64,000 bases of DNA from assembly GCF_003347205.1 (NCBI RefSeq), contig NZ_QQBJ01000028.1, forward strand, positions 20,998-84,997, in the 5' to 3' direction. The translations under genes were made by a program, and so were the position numbers. How positions within the stretch are numbered: the stretch's first letter is position 1; each line of letters opens with the position of its first letter. Positions 1 through 8,596 of this stretch are shown here, piece by piece. This DNA is from Mycolicibacterium moriokaense. GTDB lineage: Bacteria; Actinomycetota; Actinomycetes; Mycobacteriales; Mycobacteriaceae. Below the pieces are notes generated by a model. The model was given only the letters and a program-made list of their open reading frames with translations, made no database searches and was not told the DNA's origin.

Positions 1-960
1 AGCAACGACGTGTCCGGTGCCGACCTCACGCAGCGCGGGCTCCTCGGAGCGGCACCGCGGTGGCTCACCGAGACGGCGATACAACGGGCATCGCGGCGCG
101 AACCGGCACCCGTCGATCACTGTTGTCGGGTTGGGTGGCTCGCCGGTGAGCAGTCGACGAGGGCCGCGGTCTTTGCCGAAAGCCGGCATGACGTCCACGA
201 GCGCGCGGGTGTACGGGTGAGTTGGTCGCGAGATCACCTCGGCTGCCGGACCCTGCTCCACGACCCGCCCGAGATAGAGGACCGCCACCCGATCGCCGAA
301 AACGCCGGCCAGCGCGAGGTCGTGGGTGATGAAAAGGGTCGCCACGCCCAAGCGGTCACGCAGGTCGAGCAGCAGCCGCAGGACGTCAGCTCGAAGCGAT
401 ATGTCCAGCATCGACACCGGTTCGTCAGCGATCACGAGCTTCGGCTCGACCGCGAGGGCCGCCGCGATCGCGACCCGCTGCCGCTGCCCCCCGGACAAGG
501 CGAACATGTGCATGGGCGCCACTGACTCGGCGAGTCCGCAGTCGGCCAGGGCGGCGAGTACAGCGTCGCGCCGAGCGTTCTTGTCCAGGTCGCGACGGTG
601 AATGTTGAGCCCCGCGACCACCACGTCGTAAGCGGTGGAGTTGGCCGGAAGGCTTTCGAACGGATCCTGGAAGATCATCTGGAAGTGACGGCGCAGTCGA
701 CGCAATCGGTTGCCGGTGACATTGGTGATGTCGGCACCGTCGATCCATACCGACCCCGCGGTCGCATCCTGTAGACGCATCATCGTCCGGGCAATGGTCG
801 TCTTGCCGCAGCCGGATTCACCGACCAGGGCGACGATCTCCCGCTCGCCGACGGTGAGGTCGACGCCGTCGACCGCACGGGTGGTCAGTGTCGTCAGGCC
901 GTGCCGCACCCTGAAGTGCACGTGCAGGTCGGTGACTTGGGCAACCGGGGTAGGGGTCAT
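1..960 (-). CDS. Dipeptide/oligopeptide ABC transporter ATPase, DppF/OppF-like (3' end off window)
   Basis: This is the second ATPase of a peptide-type ABC importer, the cytoplasmic subunit that powers uptake. The reading frame is open for 320 codons from an ATG at 960 and leaves the window without a stop, so the C-terminus is missing. Walker A (GESGCGKTT) lies near residues 47-55, the Q-loop in MIFQDPF near 95-101, the signature LSGGQ at about 155-159 and Walker B (LVIADE) near 175-180. A cysteine-containing oligopeptide_HPY-type tail (CRFAPRCPLY) follows, as usual in DppD/DppF. The ATG overlaps the upstream gene's stop in ATGA, so it is the last visible gene of a five-gene operon. The substrate (peptide, nickel or another small solute) cannot be told from the ATPase. 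Confidence 0.9.
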   Translation of the reverse strand, partial: MTPTPVAQVTDLHVHFRVRHGLTTLTTRAVDGVDLTVGEREIVALVGESGCGKTTIARTMMRLQDATAGSVWIDGADITNVTGNRLRRLRRHFQMIFQDPFESLPANSTAYDVVVAGLNIHRRDLDKNARRDAVLAALADCGLAESVAPMHMFALSGGQRQRVAIAAALAVEPKLVIADEPVSMLDISLRADVLRLLLDLRDRLGVATLFITHDLALAGVFGDRVAVLYLGRVVEQGPAAEVISRPTHPYTRALVDVMPAFGKDRGPRRLLTGEPPNPTTVIDGCRFAPRCPLYRRLGEPPRCRSEEPALREVGTGHVVA

Positions 961-1937
961 GTGCGCACCTCGGGTTCGACTCGAAGGCACGCAGCGATGT
1001 GGCTGGGGTCATCGGCCAGCGGACGTAGCAGCGGGTCCGTCTGAGCGCATTGGCTCAATGACACCTCGCAGCGGTCACGGAATCGACAGCCTTCCGGCGG
1101 ATCTGCGAGATCCGGTGGGCTCCCGGGTATTCCGCTGATCACTGCCTTTCCCGCAACGAGGCGGGGGAAGCAGGCCAGGAGTTGGCTCGTGTAAGGGTGC
1201 GCGGCGTGGCCGGCGAGCACCGCGTCGGCCGATCCGTTCTCGACGATTCGCCCGGCGTACATCACCGCGGCCCTGTCGCAGAGTTCGGCCAACACGGTGA
1301 GGTCGTGGGAGATGATCAGCATCGCGAGGCCGAGTTCGTCGGCCAGACGTCGAATGAGCTCCAGGATCTGGGCTTGCGTCATGACGTCGAGGGCCGTGGT
1401 CGGCTCGTCCGCGATCACCAGATCGGGTTCGCACGCCAGCGCCATCGCGATCATGGCGCGTTGCTTCATGCCTCCGGAGAACTGATGCGGATAGTCGGCC
1501 GCTTTCCCGGACGCGATACCGACGGACACGAGCAGCTCGCCCACCCGGTTGCGAAGCGCTCGTCGCGACATGGCCGGTTGATGAGCGCGGATCACCTCGG
1601 CGATCTGGGCGCCGATCGTCATGACCGGGTTGAATCCGTTCATCGAGCCTTGGAACACCATCGACATCTGGGCCCACCGAATCCCGCGCAGCTCCGGCTC
1701 GTCGAGGGTGAGGATGTCGGTTCCCTGGAACTCCATGCGGTCGGCGGTGACTTCGGTGCCGCGCGGCAGCAGCTGCGCCACCGCGAGCGCGAGCGTGGTT
1801 TTACCGCAGCCTGATTCGCCTGCCAGACCGACGACTTCACCGGCGTCGACATCGAGGTCGACACCATCGACGGCGCGCACCGCACCGACGTCTGTGCGGT
1901 AGGTGACGTGCAGGTCCCGAATCTCCAGCAGGCTCAT
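957..1937 (-). CDS. Dipeptide/oligopeptide ABC transporter ATPase, DppD/OppD-like
   Basis: This is the first ATPase of the peptide-type importer (326 aa). Walker A GESGCGKTT is at about residues 40-48, the Q-loop in MVFQGSM, and the signature is the DppD-typical FSGGMKQR. A C-terminal cysteine-rich stretch (CRFRDRCEVSLSQC) matches the oligopeptide_HPY tail. An open frame runs further upstream to 2045, but the start at 1937 (MSLLEIRDL) fits the family N-terminus and overlaps the preceding permease stop in ATGA. The 3' end overlaps the next ATPase the same way. These overlaps imply translational coupling of all subunits. Confidence 0.92.
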   Translation of the reverse strand: MSLLEIRDLHVTYRTDVGAVRAVDGVDLDVDAGEVVGLAGESGCGKTTLALAVAQLLPRGTEVTADRMEFQGTDILTLDEPELRGIRWAQMSMVFQGSMNGFNPVMTIGAQIAEVIRAHQPAMSRRALRNRVGELLVSVGIASGKAADYPHQFSGGMKQRAMIAMALACEPDLVIADEPTTALDVMTQAQILELIRRLADELGLAMLIISHDLTVLAELCDRAAVMYAGRIVENGSADAVLAGHAAHPYTSQLLACFPRLVAGKAVISGIPGSPPDLADPPEGCRFRDRCEVSLSQCAQTDPLLRPLADDPSHIAACLRVEPEVRT

Positions 1938-2785
1938 GTGGTGGCCGCCAGCTTGGGATTGAGGATGTACTCGAGGCTCTGGCCGATCAGTGAGAAAGCC
2001 AGTACGACGACGACGATGCCGATACCCGGGGGCAGGAAATACCACCAGTACCCGTTGCCGACGGCACCGGAGACGAAGGCATTGTGCAAAATCTGTCCCC
2101 AGGATGTGCGCGACGGATCACCCAGGCCGAGGAACGACAGAGTGGCCTCGGCCAGGATCGAACCGGCAATCACCAGGACGGCATTGGCGATCACCAACGC
2201 CATCACTCCCGGCAGGATCAGCTGCCAGAGAATGGCCGGTGACGAGAGCCCGACGGTGCGCGCCCGCGCCACCACTTCCCGTTCCCGCAGCGCCAGCGCC
2301 TGCGAACGCACTATTCGTGCGGTGGACGGCCAACTGGTGATGGCGATGACGAACACGATCATCGGCAGGCTCTGACCGACAATGGCGCCGAGCGCGATCA
2401 TCAACGGCAAGCTGGGCAGGACCAGGAAGAAGTCGGTGACCCGCATCAGCGCGCTGTCGACGAACCCGGTGAACCATCCGGCGCAGACCCCGACGACCGT
2501 TCCGATGAGAACGGTGAAAAGAGTTGCTGCCAATCCGATTTCGAGCGAGACAGAAGCTCCGGCGATGACCTGACGGAAGATGTCACGGCCGAGCTCGTCG
2601 GTACCCAGGAGGTGATTCACACTGGGCCCTTGCAGGATGCCGGCGCGCGACTCCGCCACCGCGCCGCGATCGAAGGGCGCAATCAGCGGCCCGGCGATCG
2701 CGATCACAACGATCACGCCGGCCATCGCCAGGCCGGTGCGGCCCATCGGGTCGCGAAGAAGCTTGTGGAGGGCCTCGGCTTTCAT
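1934..2785 (-). CDS. Peptide-type ABC transporter permease, DppC-like
   Basis: This is an inner-membrane permease of the importer (283 aa). A short cytoplasmic N-terminus carries the DppC-typical RDPMGRTGL motif. A first membrane segment near residues 16-34 is followed by a periplasmic loop with LLGTDELGRDIF, the hallmark of the DppC/OppC N-terminal domain. The binding-protein-dependent transport core follows, with about five more helices and an EAA-like loop (RARTVGLSSPAIL). The start at 2785 was preferred over an upstream in-frame ATG at 2875 because it matches family length and overlaps the upstream stop in ATGA. Confidence 0.9.
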   Translation of the reverse strand: MKAEALHKLLRDPMGRTGLAMAGVIVVIAIAGPLIAPFDRGAVAESRAGILQGPSVNHLLGTDELGRDIFRQVIAGASVSLEIGLAATLFTVLIGTVVGVCAGWFTGFVDSALMRVTDFFLVLPSLPLMIALGAIVGQSLPMIVFVIAITSWPSTARIVRSQALALREREVVARARTVGLSSPAILWQLILPGVMALVIANAVLVIAGSILAEATLSFLGLGDPSRTSWGQILHNAFVSGAVGNGYWWYFLPPGIGIVVVVLAFSLIGQSLEYILNPKLAATT

Positions 2786-3750
2786 GTCAGCCTCACCCGC
2801 GGATCGAGCCGCCGGTAGATCACGTCGCTGGCGAAGTTGGCCAGCACCACCACGACGGCGAAGATCAGGAAGCACGCCTCCATCACCGGGTAGTCGCGGC
2901 GCACCACCGACAGATAGATCAACTCACCCATGCCGGGCCACGAGAAGACCGTCTCCACCTGAATGGTGCCGCCGACGAGAGCACTGGCGTACAACGTGGT
3001 TGCGGTGACGACCGGCAACAGTGCGTTTCGTACGCCGTGACGCCACAAGATCCGCCGCGGGCTGAGGCCTTTGGCGCGCGCGGTGGTCATGTAATCCTCG
3101 CTCATCGTCGCGAGCAACGAGCTGCGTGTGATCAGCACGAACTGGGCGATGTCCACCAGGACCATCGCTATGGTCGGCAGAATCAGATGACGTGCCAAAT
3201 CGCTCAGCTCGGCGAACACATTGGGATACAACGCATTGGCGGTGAACATGCCGGATATCGGAAGCCAGCCCAAGCTCACCGAGAAGACGAAGATCAACAG
3301 CATGCCCACCCAGAATGTGGGCAGGCTCCAGAAGGCCAGTGAGCCGATTACCAGTCCTTCGTCCGTGCGTGATCCCCGACGCGAAGCAGCGACGACGCCG
3401 ATGAGCACGCCGACCCCGATGACCAACGCCGTCGAGACCGTCACCAGGATCAGCGTGTTGCCCAGCGCCTTGAAGACGATGGGCCCGACCGGTGCCGAAT
3501 ACGTGTACGAATAACCGAGATCGCCGTGAAACAGGTTGCCCAGGTAGGTGACGAACTGGTCGGCGAGCGACTTGTCGAAGCCGTAATACGCGCGCAGACG
3601 CGAGATTGCAGCGGCGTCGAGGTGCTGACCACGCGCAATGTGGGTGACGGGGTCGCCCGGCATCAAGTGGAAGATCGCAAAGTTGGTCGCGAGCACTGCC
3701 GCGATGGTCAACATCAGATACAGCGACTTGTTGGTCAGATAGCGCAGCAT
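2782..3750 (-). CDS. Peptide-type ABC transporter permease, DppB-like
   Basis: This is the other permease (322 aa). The N-terminus has the DppB pattern: one membrane segment (residues 9-29), then FHLMPGDP, the conserved motif of the DppB/OppB TPR-N region. Around five further helices follow, with an EAA loop (RAKGLSPRRILWRHGVRNALLP). It sits 16 bases downstream of the binding-protein gene and overlaps dppC-like by 4 bases. DppB and DppC form the heterodimeric channel with the two ATPases. Confidence 0.9.
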   Translation of the reverse strand: MLRYLTNKSLYLMLTIAAVLATNFAIFHLMPGDPVTHIARGQHLDAAAISRLRAYYGFDKSLADQFVTYLGNLFHGDLGYSYTYSAPVGPIVFKALGNTLILVTVSTALVIGVGVLIGVVAASRRGSRTDEGLVIGSLAFWSLPTFWVGMLLIFVFSVSLGWLPISGMFTANALYPNVFAELSDLARHLILPTIAMVLVDIAQFVLITRSSLLATMSEDYMTTARAKGLSPRRILWRHGVRNALLPVVTATTLYASALVGGTIQVETVFSWPGMGELIYLSVVRRDYPVMEACFLIFAVVVVLANFASDVIYRRLDPRVRLT

Positions 3751-3766
3751 TAAAGGGCGTGGCGCC

Positions 3767-5401
3767 TTACGCCGGTTTCACATCGAGGTAGTTGGCCCTC
3801 GAGAAGTTCAGCACCATCCCGCCGCGGATCGGCTTCCAACCCGTCCACGTGGTCGTGCGCGTGCCGTTGAGCTTCTTCTGGTACCACATGATGATGTACG
3901 GGCACGCGCTGTAGTGCAGCGCCTGCATTTCCTGGACCAGCTTCACCCTCGCGGGCTTGTCGATCGTGGTGGCCTGTTGGGCGTAGAGCTCGTCGTAGCG
4001 CGGGTTCGTCCAGAACGTGTCGTTGTTGCCGCCGATCTGGTCGGTGGTCGGGATGCCGAGAAGATACGAAGGGTCAAATGTCTCCGAGTCCCAGCCCCAG
4101 ACCATGATGTCCCAGTCGGGCGCATCGGTGTTGAACACTGTCGCACCCATCGAGTCGGCATCGGTGGTGGACAGCTTCAAGTTGACGCCGATGGCCTTTG
4201 CCGCGGTGACGAACAGCTGCGCGGCCTTGACGTCGACGGCGGTGTCTGCAATCGCCAAGATCCGGAAGTCGAGTGGAGCACCGTCTTTGGACCGTCGAAC
4301 ACCGTCCTGCAGCCGGTAACCGGCATCATCGAGCAGCTTGTTGGCCTTCTCAGGATTGTTGTCCAGCGCGGCATCAGGCGCCGGCGTGTAGTGGTACTCG
4401 CCGAAGGCCGGGGGCAACAGGCCCGTGCCGGGCTGACCGAATCCGGCCAGGGCGAGCTCCACGAGCTGTGCGCGGCTCGTCGCGCAACTCAGCGCTTGGC
4501 GCACCGCGGGGTCCAGCAGGAGTTTGTTGCCCTTGGAGCCGGGCACCTGTGAGCAATTGAAACCGATCATGTGGAAGGAGAACGACTCCAGGGCATCGGT
4601 TTTGACGTCCTGTGCGTTTTGCAATTGGGTGAAGATCGTGGGCGGGATCTCGGGAACGACGTCGACATCGCCCGTACGCAGGGCCTGGGTGACGATGTCG
4701 TCGCTGCCGAACTTGGTCCAGGTGACTTTTTCCGCGGCGGGTTTGGTGCCCCACCAGTCGTCGTTGCGGACGACGGTGACAACGCTTCCCTTGTCCCACG
4801 AGTCGTACTTGAACGGTCCGGTGCCGACGGGTTTGTCATTGGCGTATTTGGGTAGGTCATCGGTGGCGACCTTCTCCCATATATGTTTGGGCACAACGGG
4901 AATGAGCACCCCAGGGTTGAGGGTCTGCGGTTCCGAGTAGCTGAGCTTCACCTGATTGTCACCGACCTTGGCCACGTCGGTGAGCTTTTTGAAGTATGCG
5001 CCGTAGCTTCCGTAGTCGTTGTCGCGTACCAGCAGATAGCTGAACACGACGTCATCGGCGCTGAACGAGGTGCCGTCCTGCCATTTCACCCCGTCGCGCA
5101 GGGTGTAGGTGAAGGTCTTGTCGCCGTCGGAGGTGTCCACCTTGGTGGCCAGCGCGGGAACGATGTTCAGGTCGGCGTCGTACTCCACCAGCTTGTCGTA
5201 GATCAGCTGGAACACGTCGACGGATTGAGTGGAGAACGCCGTGAACGGGTTGAGTCCGTCGATGTCGGTGGTCGACCCGACTCGCAGAACGGTGCTGGTG
5301 GCGGTCTTGGGTGCGCAGGAGGCGACGGCAGCGACTCCTCCAACGGCCAGGGCCGCTATCGCCGATGTTCGGAAGAAGCTGCGGCGATCCATCTCGGCCA
5401 T
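3767..5401 (-). CDS. Extracellular solute-binding protein family 5 (DppA/OppA-like) lipoprotein
   Basis: This is the substrate-capture subunit of the importer (544 aa). The N-terminus has a twin-arginine motif (DRRSFFR, residues 5-11), a hydrophobic Ala/Val/Gly stretch and a lipobox ending VASC near residue 29. It is therefore probably Tat-exported and lipid-anchored outside the membrane. The mature part has family-5 features (DIDGLNPF, LRDGVKWQDGTSFSADDVVFSY, GTGPFKYDSW). An alternative ATG at 5392 (MDRRSFF) would shorten it by three residues. A GGAAAGGG ribosome site precedes the start. It is first in the operon, opposite a GntR gene, with a palindrome over its likely -10. The substrate is unknown. 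Confidence 0.9.
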   Translation of the reverse strand: MAEMDRRSFFRTSAIAALAVGGVAAVASCAPKTATSTVLRVGSTTDIDGLNPFTAFSTQSVDVFQLIYDKLVEYDADLNIVPALATKVDTSDGDKTFTYTLRDGVKWQDGTSFSADDVVFSYLLVRDNDYGSYGAYFKKLTDVAKVGDNQVKLSYSEPQTLNPGVLIPVVPKHIWEKVATDDLPKYANDKPVGTGPFKYDSWDKGSVVTVVRNDDWWGTKPAAEKVTWTKFGSDDIVTQALRTGDVDVVPEIPPTIFTQLQNAQDVKTDALESFSFHMIGFNCSQVPGSKGNKLLLDPAVRQALSCATSRAQLVELALAGFGQPGTGLLPPAFGEYHYTPAPDAALDNNPEKANKLLDDAGYRLQDGVRRSKDGAPLDFRILAIADTAVDVKAAQLFVTAAKAIGVNLKLSTTDADSMGATVFNTDAPDWDIMVWGWDSETFDPSYLLGIPTTDQIGGNNDTFWTNPRYDELYAQQATTIDKPARVKLVQEMQALHYSACPYIIMWYQKKLNGTRTTTWTGWKPIRGGMVLNFSRANYLDVKPA

Positions 5402-5425
5402 GGTCTGGTCCCTTTCCGTCTGGAG

Positions 5426-5437
5426 TGTGTATACACA
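5426..5437. promoter_or_regulatory. 12-bp perfect palindrome, candidate GntR operator over the importer promoter
   Basis: TGTGTATACACA is a perfect 12-bp palindrome with the GT...TATAC...AC layout common for GntR/HutC operators. A -10-like hexamer for the minus-strand importer operon (TACTGT on the minus strand, 5435-5440) overlaps its right end. The predicted transcript start is near 5427. Occupancy would therefore block the importer promoter. The assignment to the adjacent GntR protein is inferred from position. Confidence 0.55.
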
Positions 5438-5475
5438 GTATTGTTAATCGCCATCATGTGCACTGGGTATCGGAG

Positions 5476-5519
5476 AAGTTACGACAACTTTTCCGTCGAC
5501 GGGTAGGATTAGGCCTAAT
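5476..5519. promoter_or_regulatory. Two further inverted repeats in the importer/GntR intergenic region
   Basis: AAGTT and AACTT, five bases apart, form an inverted repeat at 5476-5490. ATTAGGCCTAAT at 5508-5519 is a perfect 12-bp palindrome, with a TAGGAT hexamer (5504-5509) overlapping its left side. They lie between the importer and the GntR start at 5600 and could serve GntR autoregulation. No experimental basis is visible. Confidence 0.35.
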
Positions 5520-5599
5520 AGAGCCGCTTTGTTGCCGGGGTGTTTCATGGCTGCATAGTCAGTATGCTCAGTGGGGTCGGGACGTCGAGAGGGGACCTG

Positions 5600-6397
5600 A
5601 TGAAGGCAGCCCGCAAGCTGCGCTACGAACAAGTGCAGGAACTCGTGCTGAGCATCATGTCCGAACGCAACCTCAAGCCCGGCGATCGGCTGCCGTCCAC
5701 CTCCGAGCTCGCCGAGATCGCCGACGTCAGCTCCATCTCCGTTCGGCGGGCGCTCGACGAGCTCGAGCGGGCCGGCCGCATCCGACGCCACCAGGGAGTC
5801 GGCACGTTCGTCGCCGAGCCCCGCATCGCCAGTGATCCCACCCGCCCCGGCGAGTTGCTGCACACACTGACCGACGCCCAGGGCCGCCCGCCCGCCGTGA
5901 CGACGGCATTGATCGCCGTTTCCGTGGGACTGCCCAGCACGACGATCGCCAAGGCCTTGGGCGTCGATGTCGGGCAGCCGGTGTGGGAGGTGTGGCGCAG
6001 GCGCAGTATCGGCGGCGCAGACAAGATCCTCGAGCGCGCGGTGCTGCCTCTGAGCCGCGTTCCCGCTATCGATCGCGACCGGCTGGCGGCGGGGGAGTCG
6101 CTGTACCGTTTCATCGAGGAGCGGTACGGATTCACGGATGACTACACCGAACAGGCATTCGAGGTGGACCAGCCCAACAGTTGGGAGGCTGAACAGCTCG
6201 AGGTGGAACTCGGCGACCCCATCGTGCGGATCCGGGGCGTCAGCTTCGATGCCGAAGGCGCGGCTTTCGACTGCTTCGAACAGTGTTATCGCGCAACCAA
6301 GTTCACCTTCTATTCGGCGGGCCAAACGCGGCATCGGATCCTGGGGCCGTCGGAGTTGTCGAATTGGTCGGTTGCCCCCTTGGCTCACCCCGGCTAG
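5600..6397 (+). CDS. GntR-family transcriptional regulator, HutC subfamily (UTRA domain)
   Basis: This is a DNA-binding regulator (265 aa from the chosen start). Residues about 5-75 form a GntR winged helix: LKPGDRLPSTSELAEIADVS, SSISVRRALDELERAG, RIRRHQGVGTFVA. The remainder (about 90-260) looks like a UTRA effector domain, with VWEVWRRRSIGG, a YRFIEERYGF segment and a closing FDCFEQCYR strand. The start at 5600 follows a GAGAGGGG ribosome site; in-frame starts at 5540 and 5564 add 12-20 unlikely residues. It is divergent from the peptide-type importer and probably controls it in response to the imported solute or a product. Confidence 0.85.
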   Translation: MKAARKLRYEQVQELVLSIMSERNLKPGDRLPSTSELAEIADVSSISVRRALDELERAGRIRRHQGVGTFVAEPRIASDPTRPGELLHTLTDAQGRPPAVTTALIAVSVGLPSTTIAKALGVDVGQPVWEVWRRRSIGGADKILERAVLPLSRVPAIDRDRLAAGESLYRFIEERYGFTDDYTEQAFEVDQPNSWEAEQLEVELGDPIVRIRGVSFDAEGAAFDCFEQCYRATKFTFYSAGQTRHRILGPSELSNWSVAPLAHPG

Positions 6398-6425
6398 ATC
6401 GGCACCCCCGCCGCAGAGTCAATCG

Positions 6426-7190
6426 TCATACGGCCCAATCGATTCCGAAGATCGTCGTCAACGCCGACCTACCCGTGTCGGTGACCGTGACGGCGCGCCC
6501 GCGGGGCGATCGTTTCACCCAGCCCGCTGACAGCGTGCGATCCAGCACGGCACGGCCCAGGGCTCCTGAGAGATGGTGCCGCTGTTCGGACCAGTCCACG
6601 CAGTAGCGCACCAACGGCCTACCGCTCGCGGGTATTGCGACCCCGGCGTCTGCCAGGAAGCCGCGGCCGTTGTCGGTCAGCTCGTAGGCGATGTCATGGC
6701 CGGCGCTGCTCAGCGCGTCGTTGCTGTCGCGGTGCGGGTCGTAGCGCCCGTCGCCGCCGACGAGGACCCCGCGATCCAGCAGACTGCCCATCAGCCGCAC
6801 GCCGAGGCGACCGGCAAGGTGGTCGTAACACGTACGCGCGGAGCGTAATCGGGCGGCGCGGGTGCCGTCCCTCAGCGACGTGATCTGGTGCGGGGGTGCC
6901 AGCCGGACCAGATGTTCGAGTAGCTCGCCCACCTCGGGCCCGGCGAGCCGGTAGTAGCGGTGCCTGCCGTGTGTCTCCACTGACAGCAGCCCTGCGTCGG
7001 TGAGCTTGCCGAGATGGCTGCTTGCCGTCGAGCGACTGACACCCGCTTCGTCGGCGAGCACGCTGGCCGGAAGCGCGCGACCGTCGTCAAGTGCCAGCAA
7101 CACCTTGCACCGGGCGCGATCGGCAAGCAGCGACGCCACCGCGGCGATGTCGGCGTCGCCGCGGATGGGCAGGTCGGCGACCTCATACAT
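6426..7190 (-). CDS. ArsR-like winged-helix transcriptional regulator
   Basis: A 254-aa regulator. Residues about 12-90 form an ArsR-type winged helix: ADRARCKVLLALDDGRALP, then the recognition region LADEAGVSRSTASSHLGKL, then a wing with GRHRYYRLAG. The C-terminal two thirds has a conserved arrangement (RSARTCYDHLAGRLGV, RYCVDWSEQRHHLSG) seen in a family of longer ArsR-like proteins; a ligand is not evident. Its start overlaps the last 8 bases of the upstream MFS gene, so exporter and regulator are cotranscribed. It probably controls this exporter operon. Confidence 0.8.
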   Translation of the reverse strand: MYEVADLPIRGDADIAAVASLLADRARCKVLLALDDGRALPASVLADEAGVSRSTASSHLGKLTDAGLLSVETHGRHRYYRLAGPEVGELLEHLVRLAPPHQITSLRDGTRAARLRSARTCYDHLAGRLGVRLMGSLLDRGVLVGGDGRYDPHRDSNDALSSAGHDIAYELTDNGRGFLADAGVAIPASGRPLVRYCVDWSEQRHHLSGALGRAVLDRTLSAGWVKRSPRGRAVTVTDTGRSALTTIFGIDWAV

Positions 7191-8553
7191 GGCAGACCTC
7201 CTTCGTCGGCGCGCCGATTTCGCCGCGCGCCCACCGCGCCGCCGCGGCGGCGCCCGTCAACTGCACGGACCCGCCGACGGCCATCGCGACCTGCGGGCCC
7301 GCGGCGGCCATGGCACCACCCAACACCGCCACACCGACAGTGATACCCGTCAACCGGGCCAGGTTCACCACGCTGGATGCCAGGCCCGCCCGCCATAGCG
7401 GCACGGCCGCCATCGCCAGTCCGACAGCGGGGCCCGTGTTGAGCGCCAGGCCGACACCGGCGAGCACGAACGACAGCTCCAGCTGCCACACGTCGGCGCT
7501 CGGCCCCACCCGTGCATAGAGCAGGAGGCCGGCGGCCATCAGGCACAGGCCCGCGGTCATCGGCAGTCGCGGCCCGATCCGTTTCGCTGCTGTGTTGACC
7601 AAGGGGATGAACAACAGATACGTCAGGGGCATCGGCAGGAACCAGAACGCGGTGGCCAACGCGCTCGCACCCCGTTGTTGTTGGAACACGAAGCTGTTCA
7701 CCAGCAGCAGTCCGTAGATGCCGAACGTCATGGTGAATGTCGCCAGGAGCGCGGCCGTCAGCCTGGGACTTCGGAACAGGTCAAGGGGCAGCATCGGCTG
7801 AGCGCGGCGATGCTGGGTCAGCGCGAACGCCCCGATCGCGACGACCGCGGATGCGGCCAGCACGACCACCCAGGCGCGAGGTGTCGAGCGGCCCTCGACC
7901 AGTACGCCCGTCAACGCCGCCAGACCCACAACCGCCAGCGTCTGCGCCCACACATCGATGCGCGCAGCGTCGTCGTCTCGGGATTCGGGCAGGTGGCGAA
8001 TGGTCATGAGCAGCGCGACCAACCCGACCGGAATGTTGAGCCAGAAGATGTAACGCCAGCCGAGGGTGTCGGTCAGCACACCGCCGAGGATGGGGCCGAT
8101 CGCGGTGCTCAACGCGGCGGCCATCGCCCATGCTGCCGTGGCTCGCGCCCGTTCGGCGGGGCCGGGGAACGCGGCTGCGGCGATGGCCAGGCCCTGTGGC
8201 AGCATCAGCGCCGCACCCACGCCCTGCACGGCCCGCGCAACCAACAGGGCGGCCAGTGACGGCGCTGCCGCGCACGCCAGCGAGGCGAATACGAAGACCG
8301 ACAGCCCGATTCGCAGCAGTTTGCGCCTGCCGAACCGGTCGCCGAGTAACCCCGAAGTCAACAGCCCCGCGGCGAAGGTGATGTTGTAGGCATCGATCGT
8401 CCATTGCGCACCCGAGATACCCCCGCCGAGGTCGGTGCGGACGGCGGGCAACGCGAGGTTGATGGCATTGGCGTCGATCAGGCCGACGAAGAGCCCCAGA
8501 TACGCCGACACCAGGGTCAATGCCGCGCCGAGGGTCGGCCTGCCGGTGTCCAT
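7183..8553 (-). CDS. MFS drug exporter, DHA2-type (14-helix, EmrB/QacA-like)
   Basis: A 456-aa membrane transporter. Its hydrophobic profile suits 14 helices. DHA2 motifs are present: LFVGLIDANAINLALP in helix 1, the motif A loop GLLGDRFGRRKLLR, and antiporter motif C-like sequence AIGPILGGVLTDTLGWRYIFWLN around helix 5. This family exports drugs or metabolites by proton antiport; the substrate is unknown. It is the first gene of a two-gene operon with the ArsR-like regulator, a common layout for inducible efflux. Confidence 0.88.
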   Translation of the reverse strand: MDTGRPTLGAALTLVSAYLGLFVGLIDANAINLALPAVRTDLGGGISGAQWTIDAYNITFAAGLLTSGLLGDRFGRRKLLRIGLSVFVFASLACAAAPSLAALLVARAVQGVGAALMLPQGLAIAAAAFPGPAERARATAAWAMAAALSTAIGPILGGVLTDTLGWRYIFWLNIPVGLVALLMTIRHLPESRDDDAARIDVWAQTLAVVGLAALTGVLVEGRSTPRAWVVVLAASAVVAIGAFALTQHRRAQPMLPLDLFRSPRLTAALLATFTMTFGIYGLLLVNSFVFQQQRGASALATAFWFLPMPLTYLLFIPLVNTAAKRIGPRLPMTAGLCLMAAGLLLYARVGPSADVWQLELSFVLAGVGLALNTGPAVGLAMAAVPLWRAGLASSVVNLARLTGITVGVAVLGGAMAAAGPQVAMAVGGSVQLTGAAAAARWARGEIGAPTKEVCHV

Positions 8554-8596
8554 ACCAGGACGTTAAGCGCGAAATGGTTCGACGCCGGTCGAACGG

